Source of the DNA: JBGQBN01 sp041494805 | GTDB taxonomy: Bacteria > Acidobacteriota > Terriglobia > Terriglobales > Acidobacteriaceae | Assembly (NCBI GenBank): GCA_041494805.1 | Contig: JBGQBN010000036.1 | Coordinates: 1-42,082 of the forward strand | Reading direction: 5' to 3' | Length of the DNA: 42,082 nucleotides | Shown: positions 26,139-34,392 of the stretch, in pieces | Layout: every line of letters starts with the position of its first letter | How positions within the stretch are numbered: position 1 is the first letter of the stretch | Notes under the pieces: generated by a model | The model's input: only the letters and a program-made list of their open reading frames with translations | Told to the model about the DNA's origin: nothing | Databases searched by the model: none | Program-made: the position numbers and the translations under genes

Positions 26139-27305
26139 GTGATTGTTGGGGTTCCGAAGGAGAGCTATCCGGGCGAGCGGCGAGTTGCGCTGGTGCCCAT
26201 GGTTGTTCCAAGTCTGATCAAGGCGGGCCTTGAAGTCGTGGTCGAAGCGGGCGCAGGAGCCGGGGCTGGGTACCTGGACGGTTCCTACGCGGAAAAGGGC
26301 GCAAAGATTCTGCCCGACCGCGCTGCGGTGTTTGGCGCGGCGGATATCATCGTTCAGATCCTTTGTTACGGCTCCAATGATGTCACTGGTGAGGCCGACC
26401 TTCCCCTCTTCCGTCGCGGGCAGGTCATCATAGGATTCTTGCGGCCATTCGGCTCGAAGGACGTCATCCAGCAGATCGCAGAGACCGGGATCACTTCTTT
26501 TTCAGTCGAATTGGTGCCTCGGACCACGCGTGCTCAGAGCATGGATGCACTCTCTTCCATGGGTACGATCTGTGGCTACAAGGCAGTCTTGATTGCCGCC
26601 GATACTCTCCCCAAGATTTTTCCCATGCTGACGACGGCTGCCGGAACCATCACGCCCGCACGGGTGTTGGTGATTGGCGCCGGCGTTGCCGGACTGCAGG
26701 CCATCGCCACAGCGCGGCGGCTGGGAGCCGTGGCGTCCGCCTATGATCTCCGTCCGGCGGCCAAGGAGCAGGTGCAGAGCCTGGGAGGGCGTTTTGTCGA
26801 GCTGCCGATCGAAGCCAAGGATGCCCAGGACGAGCGCGGATATGGACGCGCGCAAGACGAGACTTTTTACGCACGGCAGCGCGAGCTGTTAGGCCGCGTG
26901 GTGGCAGAGAGCGATGTAGTTATAGCGGCAGCCGTTGTCCCAGGGAAGAAGTCTCCTGTGTTGGTAACTCGCGAGATGGTGCAGAGCATGGCGCCAGGTT
27001 CTGTGATCTTCGATCTGGCGGCCGAGCGTGGAGGGAATTGCGAACTGACCCGCTCGGGCCAAATTGTGGTGGAGCACGGGGTCACGATCATCGGCCGGAT
27101 TAACCTCGCCAGCGAGGTTCCCTATCACGCCAGCCAGATGTACGCGCGCAACGTCAGCGCCTTTCTTTTGCATTTGGTAAAAGATGGGAAGCTGCAGCTC
27201 AATCTGGAGGACGAAATCGTTCGTGAAACCTTGCTGACGCGGGGAGGGCAAGTGGTGAATGAACGCGTCCGCGAATTTTTCTCTCTGCCGGTGCCAGTTT
27301 CTTAG
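26139..27305 (+). CDS. pntAA: NAD(P) transhydrogenase subunit alpha part 1 (PntAA)
   Basis: A 388-residue NAD(H)-binding domain I of the proton-translocating transhydrogenase, which passes hydride between NADH and NADP+ at the membrane. It opens with VGVPKESYPGERRVALVP, the AlaDh/PNT N-terminal motif, and has the Rossmann glycine motif VIGAGVAGLQAIATARRLGA. The start is GTG 26139 with AAGGAAG about ten bases upstream; no ATG fits. Membrane helices are missing because they are encoded separately by the next gene, the arrangement seen in Rhodospirillum and many other bacteria. Confidence 0.93.
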   Translation: MIVGVPKESYPGERRVALVPMVVPSLIKAGLEVVVEAGAGAGAGYLDGSYAEKGAKILPDRAAVFGAADIIVQILCYGSNDVTGEADLPLFRRGQVIIGFLRPFGSKDVIQQIAETGITSFSVELVPRTTRAQSMDALSSMGTICGYKAVLIAADTLPKIFPMLTTAAGTITPARVLVIGAGVAGLQAIATARRLGAVASAYDLRPAAKEQVQSLGGRFVELPIEAKDAQDERGYGRAQDETFYARQRELLGRVVAESDVVIAAAVVPGKKSPVLVTREMVQSMAPGSVIFDLAAERGGNCELTRSGQIVVEHGVTIIGRINLASEVPYHASQMYARNVSAFLLHLVKDGKLQLNLEDEIVRETLLTRGGQVVNERVREFFSLPVPVS

Positions 27306-27339
27306 TAGACAGACCCACACGAAGCTTCAAGGAGGGTGG

Positions 27340-27636
27340 ATGAGTTCAACGCTGATCAACGGACTTTTCGTTTTCATGCTTGCAGCCTTCATCGGGTTCG
27401 AAGTCATTCGAAGGGTCTCGCCTCTGCTCCATACCCCTCTCATGTCGCTGACCAATGCCCTGGACGCGATCGCGGTGGTCGGCGCCATCATCCTGGTGGG
27501 CGAACACAAGAGCACACTGTCCACTGTGCTCGGCACCCTGGCCGTGATCGCCGCCACCAGCAACGTGGTGGGTGGTTTCCTGATTACCGACCGCATGCTC
27601 AGAATGTTCAAGAGCAGCCGGCCCACCAAGCCATGA
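27340..27636 (+). CDS. pntAB: NAD(P) transhydrogenase subunit alpha part 2 (PntAB)
   Basis: A 98-residue membrane protein with about three helices supplying part of the proton channel (domain II). Typical features are the segment SPLLHTPLMSLTNALDAIAV and the small C-terminal RMFK tail. ATG 27340 follows a strong AAGGAGGG; an overlapping longer frame has no support. It is 34 bases after pntAA and its stop overlaps the pntB start. Confidence 0.92.
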   Translation: MSSTLINGLFVFMLAAFIGFEVIRRVSPLLHTPLMSLTNALDAIAVVGAIILVGEHKSTLSTVLGTLAVIAATSNVVGGFLITDRMLRMFKSSRPTKP

Positions 27637-29027
27637 CGGCCGCCGGGAACCAACAGATCATCGAGGTCATTTACCTCGTTGCCAGCGCTCTGTTCATACT
27701 CTCGCTCAAGTGGTTGAGCTCTCCGAGCACGGCCCAGCGCGGAGTGCGGGCGGGCGAGATTGGTATGGTGTTGGCCATCGCTGGGACCTTGTTGCACCAC
27801 GGCATCGTGGACTACAAGTGGATCGTCATCGGGCTGGTGCTCGGGACCGGCATTGGCATTCCGCTGGGCCTGGTGCACATGACCGCTGTTCCGCAGCGGA
27901 CTGCCCTTAGCCACGCTTTTGGCGCGTTCTGCGTCACCTTGGTCGGCACAGCAGAGTTCTATCTGCGGACGCCTGATGTTCCCCGTTTTATGATGGCGGT
28001 CCTCTCCATCGAGGTCATTCTTGGTTCTCTGACCTTCACCGGGAGCTTGATGGCCGCCGGGAAACTCCAGGAAGTCTTACCCCAGCGCCCCCTCACTTAC
28101 AAGGGCCAGAACTTCGTCAATCTGTCGCTGCTTGCGGTTTCGGTTGGACTCGCTGTCTACCTTGTGTTGCATCCCGGCGCCAAGCAGTTGTTTCCGTTGA
28201 TGCTCGGCATTCCGCTGGTATTTGGGGTGTTGATGGTGATTCCGATTGGCGGCGCGGATATGCCCACAGTAATTTCCCTGCTTAATTCCTACGCCGGACT
28301 TTCCGCCGCGGCCATGGGATTCGTTCTCGACAGCAAGCTGCTGATCATCGCCGGGGCTCTGGATGGATCGTCGGGACTTATTCTTTCGGTCATCATGTCG
28401 AAAGCCATGAACCGCTCGTTCACCAACGTTCTGTTTGGAGCTTTCGGACAAGTACAGACTTCTGCCGGAGCCGCACAGGAAGCCAAGAATGTCCGCAGCG
28501 CTTCAGCAGAAGAAGCGGCGCAGATTCTGGCGGCTGCCAACAAAGTTGTGGTGGTTCCGGGCTATGGCATGGCGGTGGCCCAGGCGCAACACAAGGTACG
28601 TGAGTTATACGACGCCCTTACCAAGCGCGGCGTGGACGTGCGCTTTGCCGTTCATCCCGTCGCCGGCCGCATGCCGGGGCACATGAATGTCCTGCTTGCC
28701 GAAGCGGACATCCCCTACGACCGTCTCACGGACATGGAAGACATTAATGGTGATTTTCCCCAGACGGATGTTGCTCTGGTGATCGGCGCCAATGACGTTA
28801 CCAATCCGGCGGCCCGCACCGATTCCTCCAGCCCTATCTTTGGAATGCCGATTCTCGATGTAGACAAAGCACGCACGGTCATGGTCATCAAGCGCAGTAT
28901 GAGTCCAGGATTCGCCGGTATTGACAACCCGCTCTATTATCTCGATCGGACGTTGATGCTCTTCGGGGACGCCAAAACGTTTGTGAATAATATTGTCCGT
29001 GAGCTGGCCGGAGGGGGACACGGCTGA
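27633..29027 (+). CDS. pntB: NAD(P) transhydrogenase subunit beta (PntB)
   Basis: A 464-residue subunit. About eight or nine helices (domain II) come first, then the NADP(H)-binding domain III with VVVPGYGMAVAQAQHKVREL and VRFAVHPVAGRMPGHMNVLL, and the motif IGANDVTNPAAR. ATG 27633 overlaps the pntAB stop as ATGA, so the subunits are translationally coupled. A frame extending further upstream lies inside pntAB and is rejected. The complex would supply NADPH from NADH at the expense of the proton gradient. The gene ends ten bases from the convergent PiT gene. Confidence 0.93.
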   Translation: MTAAGNQQIIEVIYLVASALFILSLKWLSSPSTAQRGVRAGEIGMVLAIAGTLLHHGIVDYKWIVIGLVLGTGIGIPLGLVHMTAVPQRTALSHAFGAFCVTLVGTAEFYLRTPDVPRFMMAVLSIEVILGSLTFTGSLMAAGKLQEVLPQRPLTYKGQNFVNLSLLAVSVGLAVYLVLHPGAKQLFPLMLGIPLVFGVLMVIPIGGADMPTVISLLNSYAGLSAAAMGFVLDSKLLIIAGALDGSSGLILSVIMSKAMNRSFTNVLFGAFGQVQTSAGAAQEAKNVRSASAEEAAQILAAANKVVVVPGYGMAVAQAQHKVRELYDALTKRGVDVRFAVHPVAGRMPGHMNVLLAEADIPYDRLTDMEDINGDFPQTDVALVIGANDVTNPAARTDSSSPIFGMPILDVDKARTVMVIKRSMSPGFAGIDNPLYYLDRTLMLFGDAKTFVNNIVRELAGGGHG

Positions 29028-29037
29028 GTTCGGACGG

Positions 29038-30063
29038 CTAGGCGCCGGGATAGAACATCCGAATGGCCCAGAAGACGAAAGCGGCCACGGCGGCGGAGGC
29101 CGGAATCGTAACGATCCAGGCCCAGACAATGCGGCGAGCGACTCCCCATCGAACCGCAGACAAGCGGGTGGTGGAGCCCACTCCGACGATGGCTCCGGTG
29201 ATGGTATGGGTGGTACTCACTGGAATCCCTGCCAGGGCGGTGGAGAACAGAGTGATTGCCCCCGCGGTTTCCGCGCAGAAGCCTCCCAGCGGCCGGAGCT
29301 TGGTGATGCGCGAACCCATGGTGCGAACGATGCGCCATCCGCCCAAGTAGGTGCCCAGGGCGATGGCGGCATGTGCGGCCAGAATGATGGGCCAGTGAAA
29401 GCGTCCCCAATCGCTGGAAAGTTCCGAAGCCGTCAAGAAGTGCGCGCCATAGAGTGCGCTGGCGACAATCCCCATGGTTTTTTGCGCGTCGTTGGCGCCG
29501 TGTCCCAGGCTGTACGCGGCGGCGGAAACGAGCTGCAGTTTGCGAAACCAGACATCGATGCGCCCGGGCGCTTTGTTACGCAAAAGCCAGAACACAGCGA
29601 CCATGAGGACCAGGCCAAGTACTAGACCCATGATGGGAGCCACCACAATAAAAATCAGGGTTTTGTACCAGCCCCCGACAATAATGACCTTAAATCCGGC
29701 CCGCATGATGGCCGCGCCAGCGTAGCCACCGATGAGGGCATGGGAAGAGGAAGTAGGCAACCCCCACCACCAGGTGAGAAGGTCCCACGCGATGGCGCCC
29801 ATGAGCCCCGCAATCACTACGTACTGAGTGACGAAGCTGATCTGGATCATGCCACTGCCAATGGTCTTGGCGACGGCGGTTCCCAGAAAGAAAGCCGCCA
29901 GGAAGTTAAAAACCGCCGCCCAGAGCACTGCCAACTTGGGGGACAAAACTCGAGTGGAGACGATGGTGGCAATACTGTTGGCAGCGTCGTGAAATCCATT
30001 CAGGAAATCGAAGATCAGCGCGACCAGTACTGTGATGATGAGGAGCAGGAGGTCAGATTTCAC
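29038..30063 (-). CDS. PiT family inorganic phosphate transporter
   Basis: A 341-residue membrane protein of the low-affinity, proton- or cation-coupled phosphate transporter family. Both PiT signatures are present: the N-terminal DFLNGFHDAANSIATIVSTR and the C-terminal VSTTHTITGAIVGVG, with the inner GHGANDAQKTMG motif. About ten helices are predicted. Length is near the short bacterial PiT form. It lies 33 bases downstream of the DUF47 gene and is surely co-transcribed with it, a widely conserved pair. Confidence 0.92.
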   Translation of the reverse strand: MKSDLLLLIITVLVALIFDFLNGFHDAANSIATIVSTRVLSPKLAVLWAAVFNFLAAFFLGTAVAKTIGSGMIQISFVTQYVVIAGLMGAIAWDLLTWWWGLPTSSSHALIGGYAGAAIMRAGFKVIIVGGWYKTLIFIVVAPIMGLVLGLVLMVAVFWLLRNKAPGRIDVWFRKLQLVSAAAYSLGHGANDAQKTMGIVASALYGAHFLTASELSSDWGRFHWPIILAAHAAIALGTYLGGWRIVRTMGSRITKLRPLGGFCAETAGAITLFSTALAGIPVSTTHTITGAIVGVGSTTRLSAVRWGVARRIVWAWIVTIPASAAVAAFVFWAIRMFYPGA

Positions 30064-30096
30064 CAGCAGGTTTCCTGTTTTTAAGGTGTCGTGACT

Positions 30097-30711
30097 TCAA
30101 GCGTTCTTCAGAGCTACGGTTTCCAGGACGTCCGCAGCATCCTCGGCCTTGTCCGTGGCGGTTTCCAGAACCTCAATCAGTTCCTTGCTTTTGATAAGAC
30201 TGATGGGATCCCTCTCAAACTCGAACAGCTGGGCAATGGCCTGGCGAGACACCTGGTCGGCTTCGTTCTCCAGTCGATTGATTTCCATACAGTGAAGCAA
30301 TACGTCGCCATTCCTTTGCAGAAGAGATAATGCCTTCTCCAGTTCCTGGCTCTGCCGCAGGATGAATCCGGCCAGTTCCGCGGCGGCCGGCGGAGGCTGG
30401 GTGATCTTGTACATGATAATCCGCGCGCCTGCGGCGTTGATGAAATCGAGAACGTCGTCGAGCGAGGAGGCAAGCCGGTGAATATCTTCGCGATCAAATG
30501 GGGTGATGAATGTCTGGTTGAGCTTAGTCAGAATGGAATGGGTCAGGTCATCACCCACGTGTTCGATCCGGCGGATCTCCTTGACCTTGTCTTCTAACTC
30601 GCGGTAATCGGCAAATAAATCCACCAAAACACGAGCCCCAGCAATGAGATTGCTGGACATCTCGGAGAACATTGCGAAGAAACTGACATCTCTGGGAATG
30701 AGTCGAACCAT
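30097..30711 (-). CDS. DUF47 / PhoU-like phosphate transport regulator
   Basis: A 204-residue all-helical protein of the DUF47 (YkaA/PhoU-like) family. It has the characteristic metal-binding-like motifs EIRRIEHVGDDLTHSI and FDREDIHRLASSLDDVLD in its first half, and a matching second half (INRLENEADQVSRQAIAQLF). It should sit on the cytoplasmic face and regulate the adjacent PiT transporter. The ATG at 30711 begins the conserved MVRLIPRD; a TTG nine codons upstream is less likely. Confidence 0.88.
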   Translation of the reverse strand: MVRLIPRDVSFFAMFSEMSSNLIAGARVLVDLFADYRELEDKVKEIRRIEHVGDDLTHSILTKLNQTFITPFDREDIHRLASSLDDVLDFINAAGARIIMYKITQPPPAAAELAGFILRQSQELEKALSLLQRNGDVLLHCMEINRLENEADQVSRQAIAQLFEFERDPISLIKSKELIEVLETATDKAEDAADVLETVALKNA

Positions 30712-30937
30712 GGTTTTGGACAGACTCCAAGGTGTCAATGGTGGTCCTAGGCTGGAGCCGGAAAGCGAGCCACTATCTCACGCGAGGTCAAAACCAGTCA
30801 AATGGCGCAAACTGATGATGAACGGCTCGCAGGCCCTAACGCCAGATCATTTGCCAGCGGCTGAACTTGACATCGAGGCGAGTAGCTTACGGGAAGGCGG
30901 TCTTCGTTGAGGCTACCGTGTTAAGGCTACCGTGCTA

Positions 30938-31078
30938 CTAGTGGCGGTGTCGGGGACGGGTAGCGCGCAAAATGCGGCGGCGCATTGCGACTCCGACGAT
31001 CGAAATCAGAACCAGCGCTGAACCCAGACCCAGCGCTATTCGGTGCAGAAAGTCGAGCAAAACGAGCGCTACATCCAT
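30938..31078 (-). CDS. Possible 46-residue single-helix membrane protein
   Basis: A short frame encodes one hydrophobic helix (RIALGLGSALVLISIVGVAM) followed by a strongly basic tail (MRRRILRATRPRHRH), the pattern of a small inner-membrane protein with its C-terminus inside. There is no convincing ribosome-binding site and no known family. It stands between the DUF47 and deacetylase genes. The surrounding 30739-31187 stretch is otherwise without a gene; it holds only a short duplicated box, AGGCTACCGTG, at about 30911 and 30925. Confidence 0.3.
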   Translation of the reverse strand: MDVALVLLDFLHRIALGLGSALVLISIVGVAMRRRILRATRPRHRH

Positions 31079-31187
31079 CGCAGCAGTATGGAACTGCCGG
31101 CGCCTTGCGCGAAGTTACCGTTGGGCTAGAACCTTCGCCTGCAAGGTTGCCGTGGTGTTGCCGAATCTCACTGAGCTTTACTGAACC

Positions 31188-32138
31188 TTAGCCACCCCCG
31201 TAGTTCTGCGGCAATGCTTTGGCCAGCTCCTTCCATGTCACCAGGACAAAGCCCTGATCCTTCAGAAATTGCCGGAACTCCGGACTCTTCACCAGGTCCA
31301 GGTCATGTTGCCGCCAGGCCGCGCCCCAGTCAGGATGGTCCCAGGTGGCGCCACGCATTTCCTCGTCGTCGTAGGCCAGGTGCACGATCAATTCGTAGAC
31401 TCCCGGTTTCAGGGCAGCCAGCGTTTTCTCGTACCAATCCAACCAGTCCTTGCTGTCTACGCCGGGGGTCATCTCAAGCAAACGATCGATCAGAATCTGG
31501 TTGGCGGGCGGTGGCGGTCCGGAAGGTGGGTCGGTGGGAAACCGTTCAAACAGGTTCGGCAGGCCGTAAACGTGGCCGAGCTGCTCGTACACCTTGAGCA
31601 GATCGGGGGACGAGACCGCGGTGTGCATGTGCGCATCCAGATGGGTGACATGGATGCCCAGGGCCCGTGCGCGGTCAATCTGCGCCCGCAGTTCGGTCTC
31701 CACCTCGGGCATCTTCGCGTTTTTGATCACCTCGGGAGTATCCAGAGGTAAATATCCGTCCGCATCGAGCAGGCTCGGAACCTTGTCCTTCGAGCTGACC
31801 GGCCCCCAGCGAAAATCATTCCACTCGCTGTTGAGTGCCAAATGAATCCCGAGATCGAGATCGGGATGCGCCTTGGCGAAGCGCACGACTTCGGGAAACC
31901 AGGGACAGGGAACCAGGATGCTGGCCGAGGTGACCCAGCCCTTTTCCAAAGCTTCTGAAATGGCCCGATTCACCGTGTGCGACATGCCAAAGTCATCGGC
32001 ATGGATCACCAGCAGCCTGGTGTTGGCAGGATAGCCCAGCCGCTCTTGCACTGTCGGGGTGGTTTGGCCAACAGCCGGAGCTACCAGCAGAGCGAAGCAA
32101 CACGCGAGAAGAGGCCGCAAAAACCTGTCAGTACCCAT
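31188..32138 (-). CDS. Secreted ChbG/HpnK (YdjC-like) carbohydrate deacetylase
   Basis: A 316-residue YdjC-type deacetylase with a signal peptide (about residues 1-24, VAPAVGQ). Metal and catalytic motifs are visible: LVIHADDFGM, DLGIHLALNSEW and HVTHLDAHMHT. Family members remove acetyl groups from chito-oligosaccharides or related amino sugars. An exported version is less usual than the cytoplasmic ChbG. ATG 32138 has GGGAGG eleven bases upstream, a long spacing; a six-codon mini-frame (ATG 32149) sits better placed behind that site. A LacI-type operator lies upstream, at 32199-32212. Confidence 0.85.
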   Translation of the reverse strand: MGTDRFLRPLLACCFALLVAPAVGQTTPTVQERLGYPANTRLLVIHADDFGMSHTVNRAISEALEKGWVTSASILVPCPWFPEVVRFAKAHPDLDLGIHLALNSEWNDFRWGPVSSKDKVPSLLDADGYLPLDTPEVIKNAKMPEVETELRAQIDRARALGIHVTHLDAHMHTAVSSPDLLKVYEQLGHVYGLPNLFERFPTDPPSGPPPPANQILIDRLLEMTPGVDSKDWLDWYEKTLAALKPGVYELIVHLAYDDEEMRGATWDHPDWGAAWRQHDLDLVKSPEFRQFLKDQGFVLVTWKELAKALPQNYGGG

Positions 32139-32192
32139 CGAGTTTCATTCCTCCCTGCGAAATGACCTGCCGGGCAGCAAGCGCCCCCAGCC

Positions 32193-32212
32193 ATTGTATT
32201 AAATCGTTTCAA
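32193..32212 (-). promoter_or_regulatory. LacI-type operator next to a TACAAT -10 box
   Basis: Read on the minus strand, TTGAAACGATTTAA (32212-32199) is an imperfect palindrome around a central CG, the form of LacI-family operators. It is followed directly by TACAAT (32198-32193), a good -10 for the deacetylase gene. The ten-base word ATTGAAACGA recurs upstream of the GH2 gene near 37190. Confidence 0.5.
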
Positions 32213-32218
32213 TTTATG

Positions 32219-32248
32219 TTGACAGTCACCCTCGGCACATAATTCAAT
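32219..32248 (+). promoter_or_regulatory. Putative promoter of the APC permease gene
   Basis: TTGACA (32219-32224), an 18-base spacer and TTCAAT (32243-32248). The predicted start, near 32255, is only two bases before the ATG at 32257, which suggests a leaderless message. No ribosome-binding site is seen. The LacI-type operator ends seven bases upstream of the -35 box, so it could affect this gene too. Confidence 0.45.
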
Positions 32249-32256
32249 ACGCGGGA

Positions 32257-33636
32257 ATGGCAACCACTTCCAGCGGTCCTACCTCCGCCGTGCGGCTCAA
32301 GCGATCTCTTACGCTGTGGGACCTGATCCTATACGGCATTATCGTCATACAACCCGTGGCGCCCATGTCGGTGTTCGGAGTGCTCAGCGCCCGCGGCCGC
32401 GGTCACGTCGTGACCACCCTCCTCATTGCGATGGTGGCCATGCTGTTCACTGCCATCAGCTATGGGCGGATGGCGCGCGCCTATCCCAGCGCAGGCTCGG
32501 CGTTCACCTATGTCGGCCAGGAGATCAATCCCGCGCTCGGCTACGTCACCGGCTGGAGCATGGTCATGGATTACATGCTGAATCCGATGATCTGCATCAT
32601 CTGGATCAGCCAGCAGGCGCATGTGTTTGCTCCCGGCGTGTCCTACGGGGTCTGGGCTGTTTTCTTCGCGGTGGTTTTCACCGGCCTGAACATTCAAGGG
32701 GTAAAGACATCCGCCCGCGTGAATGCCGGACTGGCGGCAGCGATGGGCGTAGTGATCGCCATCTTCTTTGTGGCCGCGGCGCGCTACATTTTTGGAAATC
32801 CGCATGACGGAGCCGGCTTCTTCACGCGTCCCTTCTATGATCCGCAGATGTGGGACGCAAAGCTGGTGCTGGGCGGGACTTCTCTGGCAGTGTTGACCTA
32901 TATCGGATTCGACGGCATCTCGACTCTCTCGGAAGAGGCCGAGAACCCACGCCGCAACATCCTCCTGGCCACGGTGCTGACGTGCCTGGTGATCGGGGTT
33001 CTTTCCGCGTTAGAAGTCTATATCGCGCAACTGGTGTGGCCCGCTTCCCAGCCTTACCCGAACGTGGACACGGCATTTACTTTCGTCGCCGGCCGCGCCT
33101 GGCAGCCCCTGTTCGCGATCGTGGGATTCACGCTGGTAGTGGCCAACTTCGGTTCCGGCATGGGCGCGCAGCTGGGAGCGGCGCGCCTGCTCTACGGGAT
33201 GGGACGGAGCAACGCGCTGCCCAAGAAGTTTTTCGGCGCGGTCGATCCCAAGCGGCGCGTGCCTCGGAACAATGTGGTTTTTGTGGGCGTGCTGGCGTTG
33301 GCGGGTGCGTTTATTCTCCCGGCGATTGCCGGGGCGGCCACGGGCTACGAACTGGGGGCCAACTTATTGAATTTCGGGGCACTGATTGCATTCATGGGAG
33401 TCAATGCCGCGGCCTTTGTTCGCTACTTCGTGCGCGAAGACAAAAAGAAACTGTCCAATTTCTTCCCGCCCGTGCTGGGCTTTTTCATCTGCCTGATCCT
33501 GTGGTGGAATCTCAGCACCAAAGCCAGAATTGTCGGAGCAATTTGGATGGCGGCCGGTATCGCCTTCGGCGCCTGGAAAACCCGCGGCTTCCGCGGCGAC
33601 CTGGTGGACTTCGAATTACCCCCGGAAGAAGCCTGA
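32257..33636 (+). CDS. APC family amino acid/amine permease
   Basis: A 459-residue membrane protein with about twelve helices. The first-helix region LTLWDLILYGIIVIQPVAPM and the motif YPSAGSAFTYVGQEINP are typical of the amino acid-polyamine-organocation superfamily, closest in style to PuuP-like members. Substrate cannot be read from sequence. The N-terminus is short and there is no better start downstream. Its position beside the deacetylase and the shared intergenic region hint at common control, but the genes are divergent. Confidence 0.88.
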   Translation: MATTSSGPTSAVRLKRSLTLWDLILYGIIVIQPVAPMSVFGVLSARGRGHVVTTLLIAMVAMLFTAISYGRMARAYPSAGSAFTYVGQEINPALGYVTGWSMVMDYMLNPMICIIWISQQAHVFAPGVSYGVWAVFFAVVFTGLNIQGVKTSARVNAGLAAAMGVVIAIFFVAAARYIFGNPHDGAGFFTRPFYDPQMWDAKLVLGGTSLAVLTYIGFDGISTLSEEAENPRRNILLATVLTCLVIGVLSALEVYIAQLVWPASQPYPNVDTAFTFVAGRAWQPLFAIVGFTLVVANFGSGMGAQLGAARLLYGMGRSNALPKKFFGAVDPKRRVPRNNVVFVGVLALAGAFILPAIAGAATGYELGANLLNFGALIAFMGVNAAAFVRYFVREDKKKLSNFFPPVLGFFICLILWWNLSTKARIVGAIWMAAGIAFGAWKTRGFRGDLVDFELPPEEA

Positions 33637-33787
33637 GGCATGCAAAGACTGCTTGCTAGGCTCCATCAACATAGTCGCCCTGAGATCCTAAACCGGAGCC
33701 AAGGATGAGTTGAGTTAAACGGTTAGTGGTCGTCCGGCGTCTGCCGAGAATAGTTCGTCCATTCTCCAGCGTAGTTTCGATCTTCGG

Positions 33788-34345
33788 TTATTGGGAACCT
33801 TTCAACCTTTCGGCAATCTCGAGCAATTTTGTAACGGTGTTCCAGTTTCTGCCGGTTCCGGGCGTCTTCAGGGTTCTCTCAATGACCGTCCACGAGAATT
33901 TTGGTCGTGCCATGCCATTGGGAAAATAGATGTAGAGTTCACGACCGTCTATCCGCAGCTCCTCGGGAGCGGTCTTGATGGTAAGAACCTTCTCCCGAGC
34001 TTCCGGGCCGGGATCGCGGTCGAGAAAGGTGACGAGCAGCTTGCTGGGTTCGATGCCGCGTCGCTTCGCAAACGGGTTTCTTGCAACCACATCTCTCAGC
34101 TCGGCGGAAGTGCGAACAATGACCTCGGGACGAAAACCAAAGCTTCGCTCGATGCCTTTCCCGATCCGCTGGGCCAGCAAAGCAAGATCCCGCTCGTCGG
34201 TCCTGAAAACCACGTTGCCGCTCTGTACATACGTTTGTGGGTCTCGGAGCTTGAGGGACCCATAGAGCGCACGGAGCGCATCCATTTTGATCTTGTTATG
34301 GCCGCCAACGTTGACGCCACGGAGAAGGGAGATCACTACAGCCAT
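33788..34345 (-). CDS. DUF1697 family protein
   Basis: A 185-residue cytoplasmic protein matching DUF1697 throughout: the N-terminal ISLLRGVNVGGHNKIKMDAL, the centre TYVQSGNVVF, and the C-terminal TGRNWNTVTKLLEIAERL. Function is unknown; the fold is thought to be ferredoxin-like. Length is normal. It lies 47 bases downstream of the GH2 stop on the same strand and may be read through from it. The APC gene ends convergently 151 bases away, and that gap holds nothing I recognise. Confidence 0.9.
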   Translation of the reverse strand: MAVVISLLRGVNVGGHNKIKMDALRALYGSLKLRDPQTYVQSGNVVFRTDERDLALLAQRIGKGIERSFGFRPEVIVRTSAELRDVVARNPFAKRRGIEPSKLLVTFLDRDPGPEAREKVLTIKTAPEELRIDGRELYIYFPNGMARPKFSWTVIERTLKTPGTGRNWNTVTKLLEIAERLKGSQ

Positions 34346-34392
34346 AGTGGAGTGTCAGTATAGCCCGCCGACAATTCCGAGACGCTACATGC

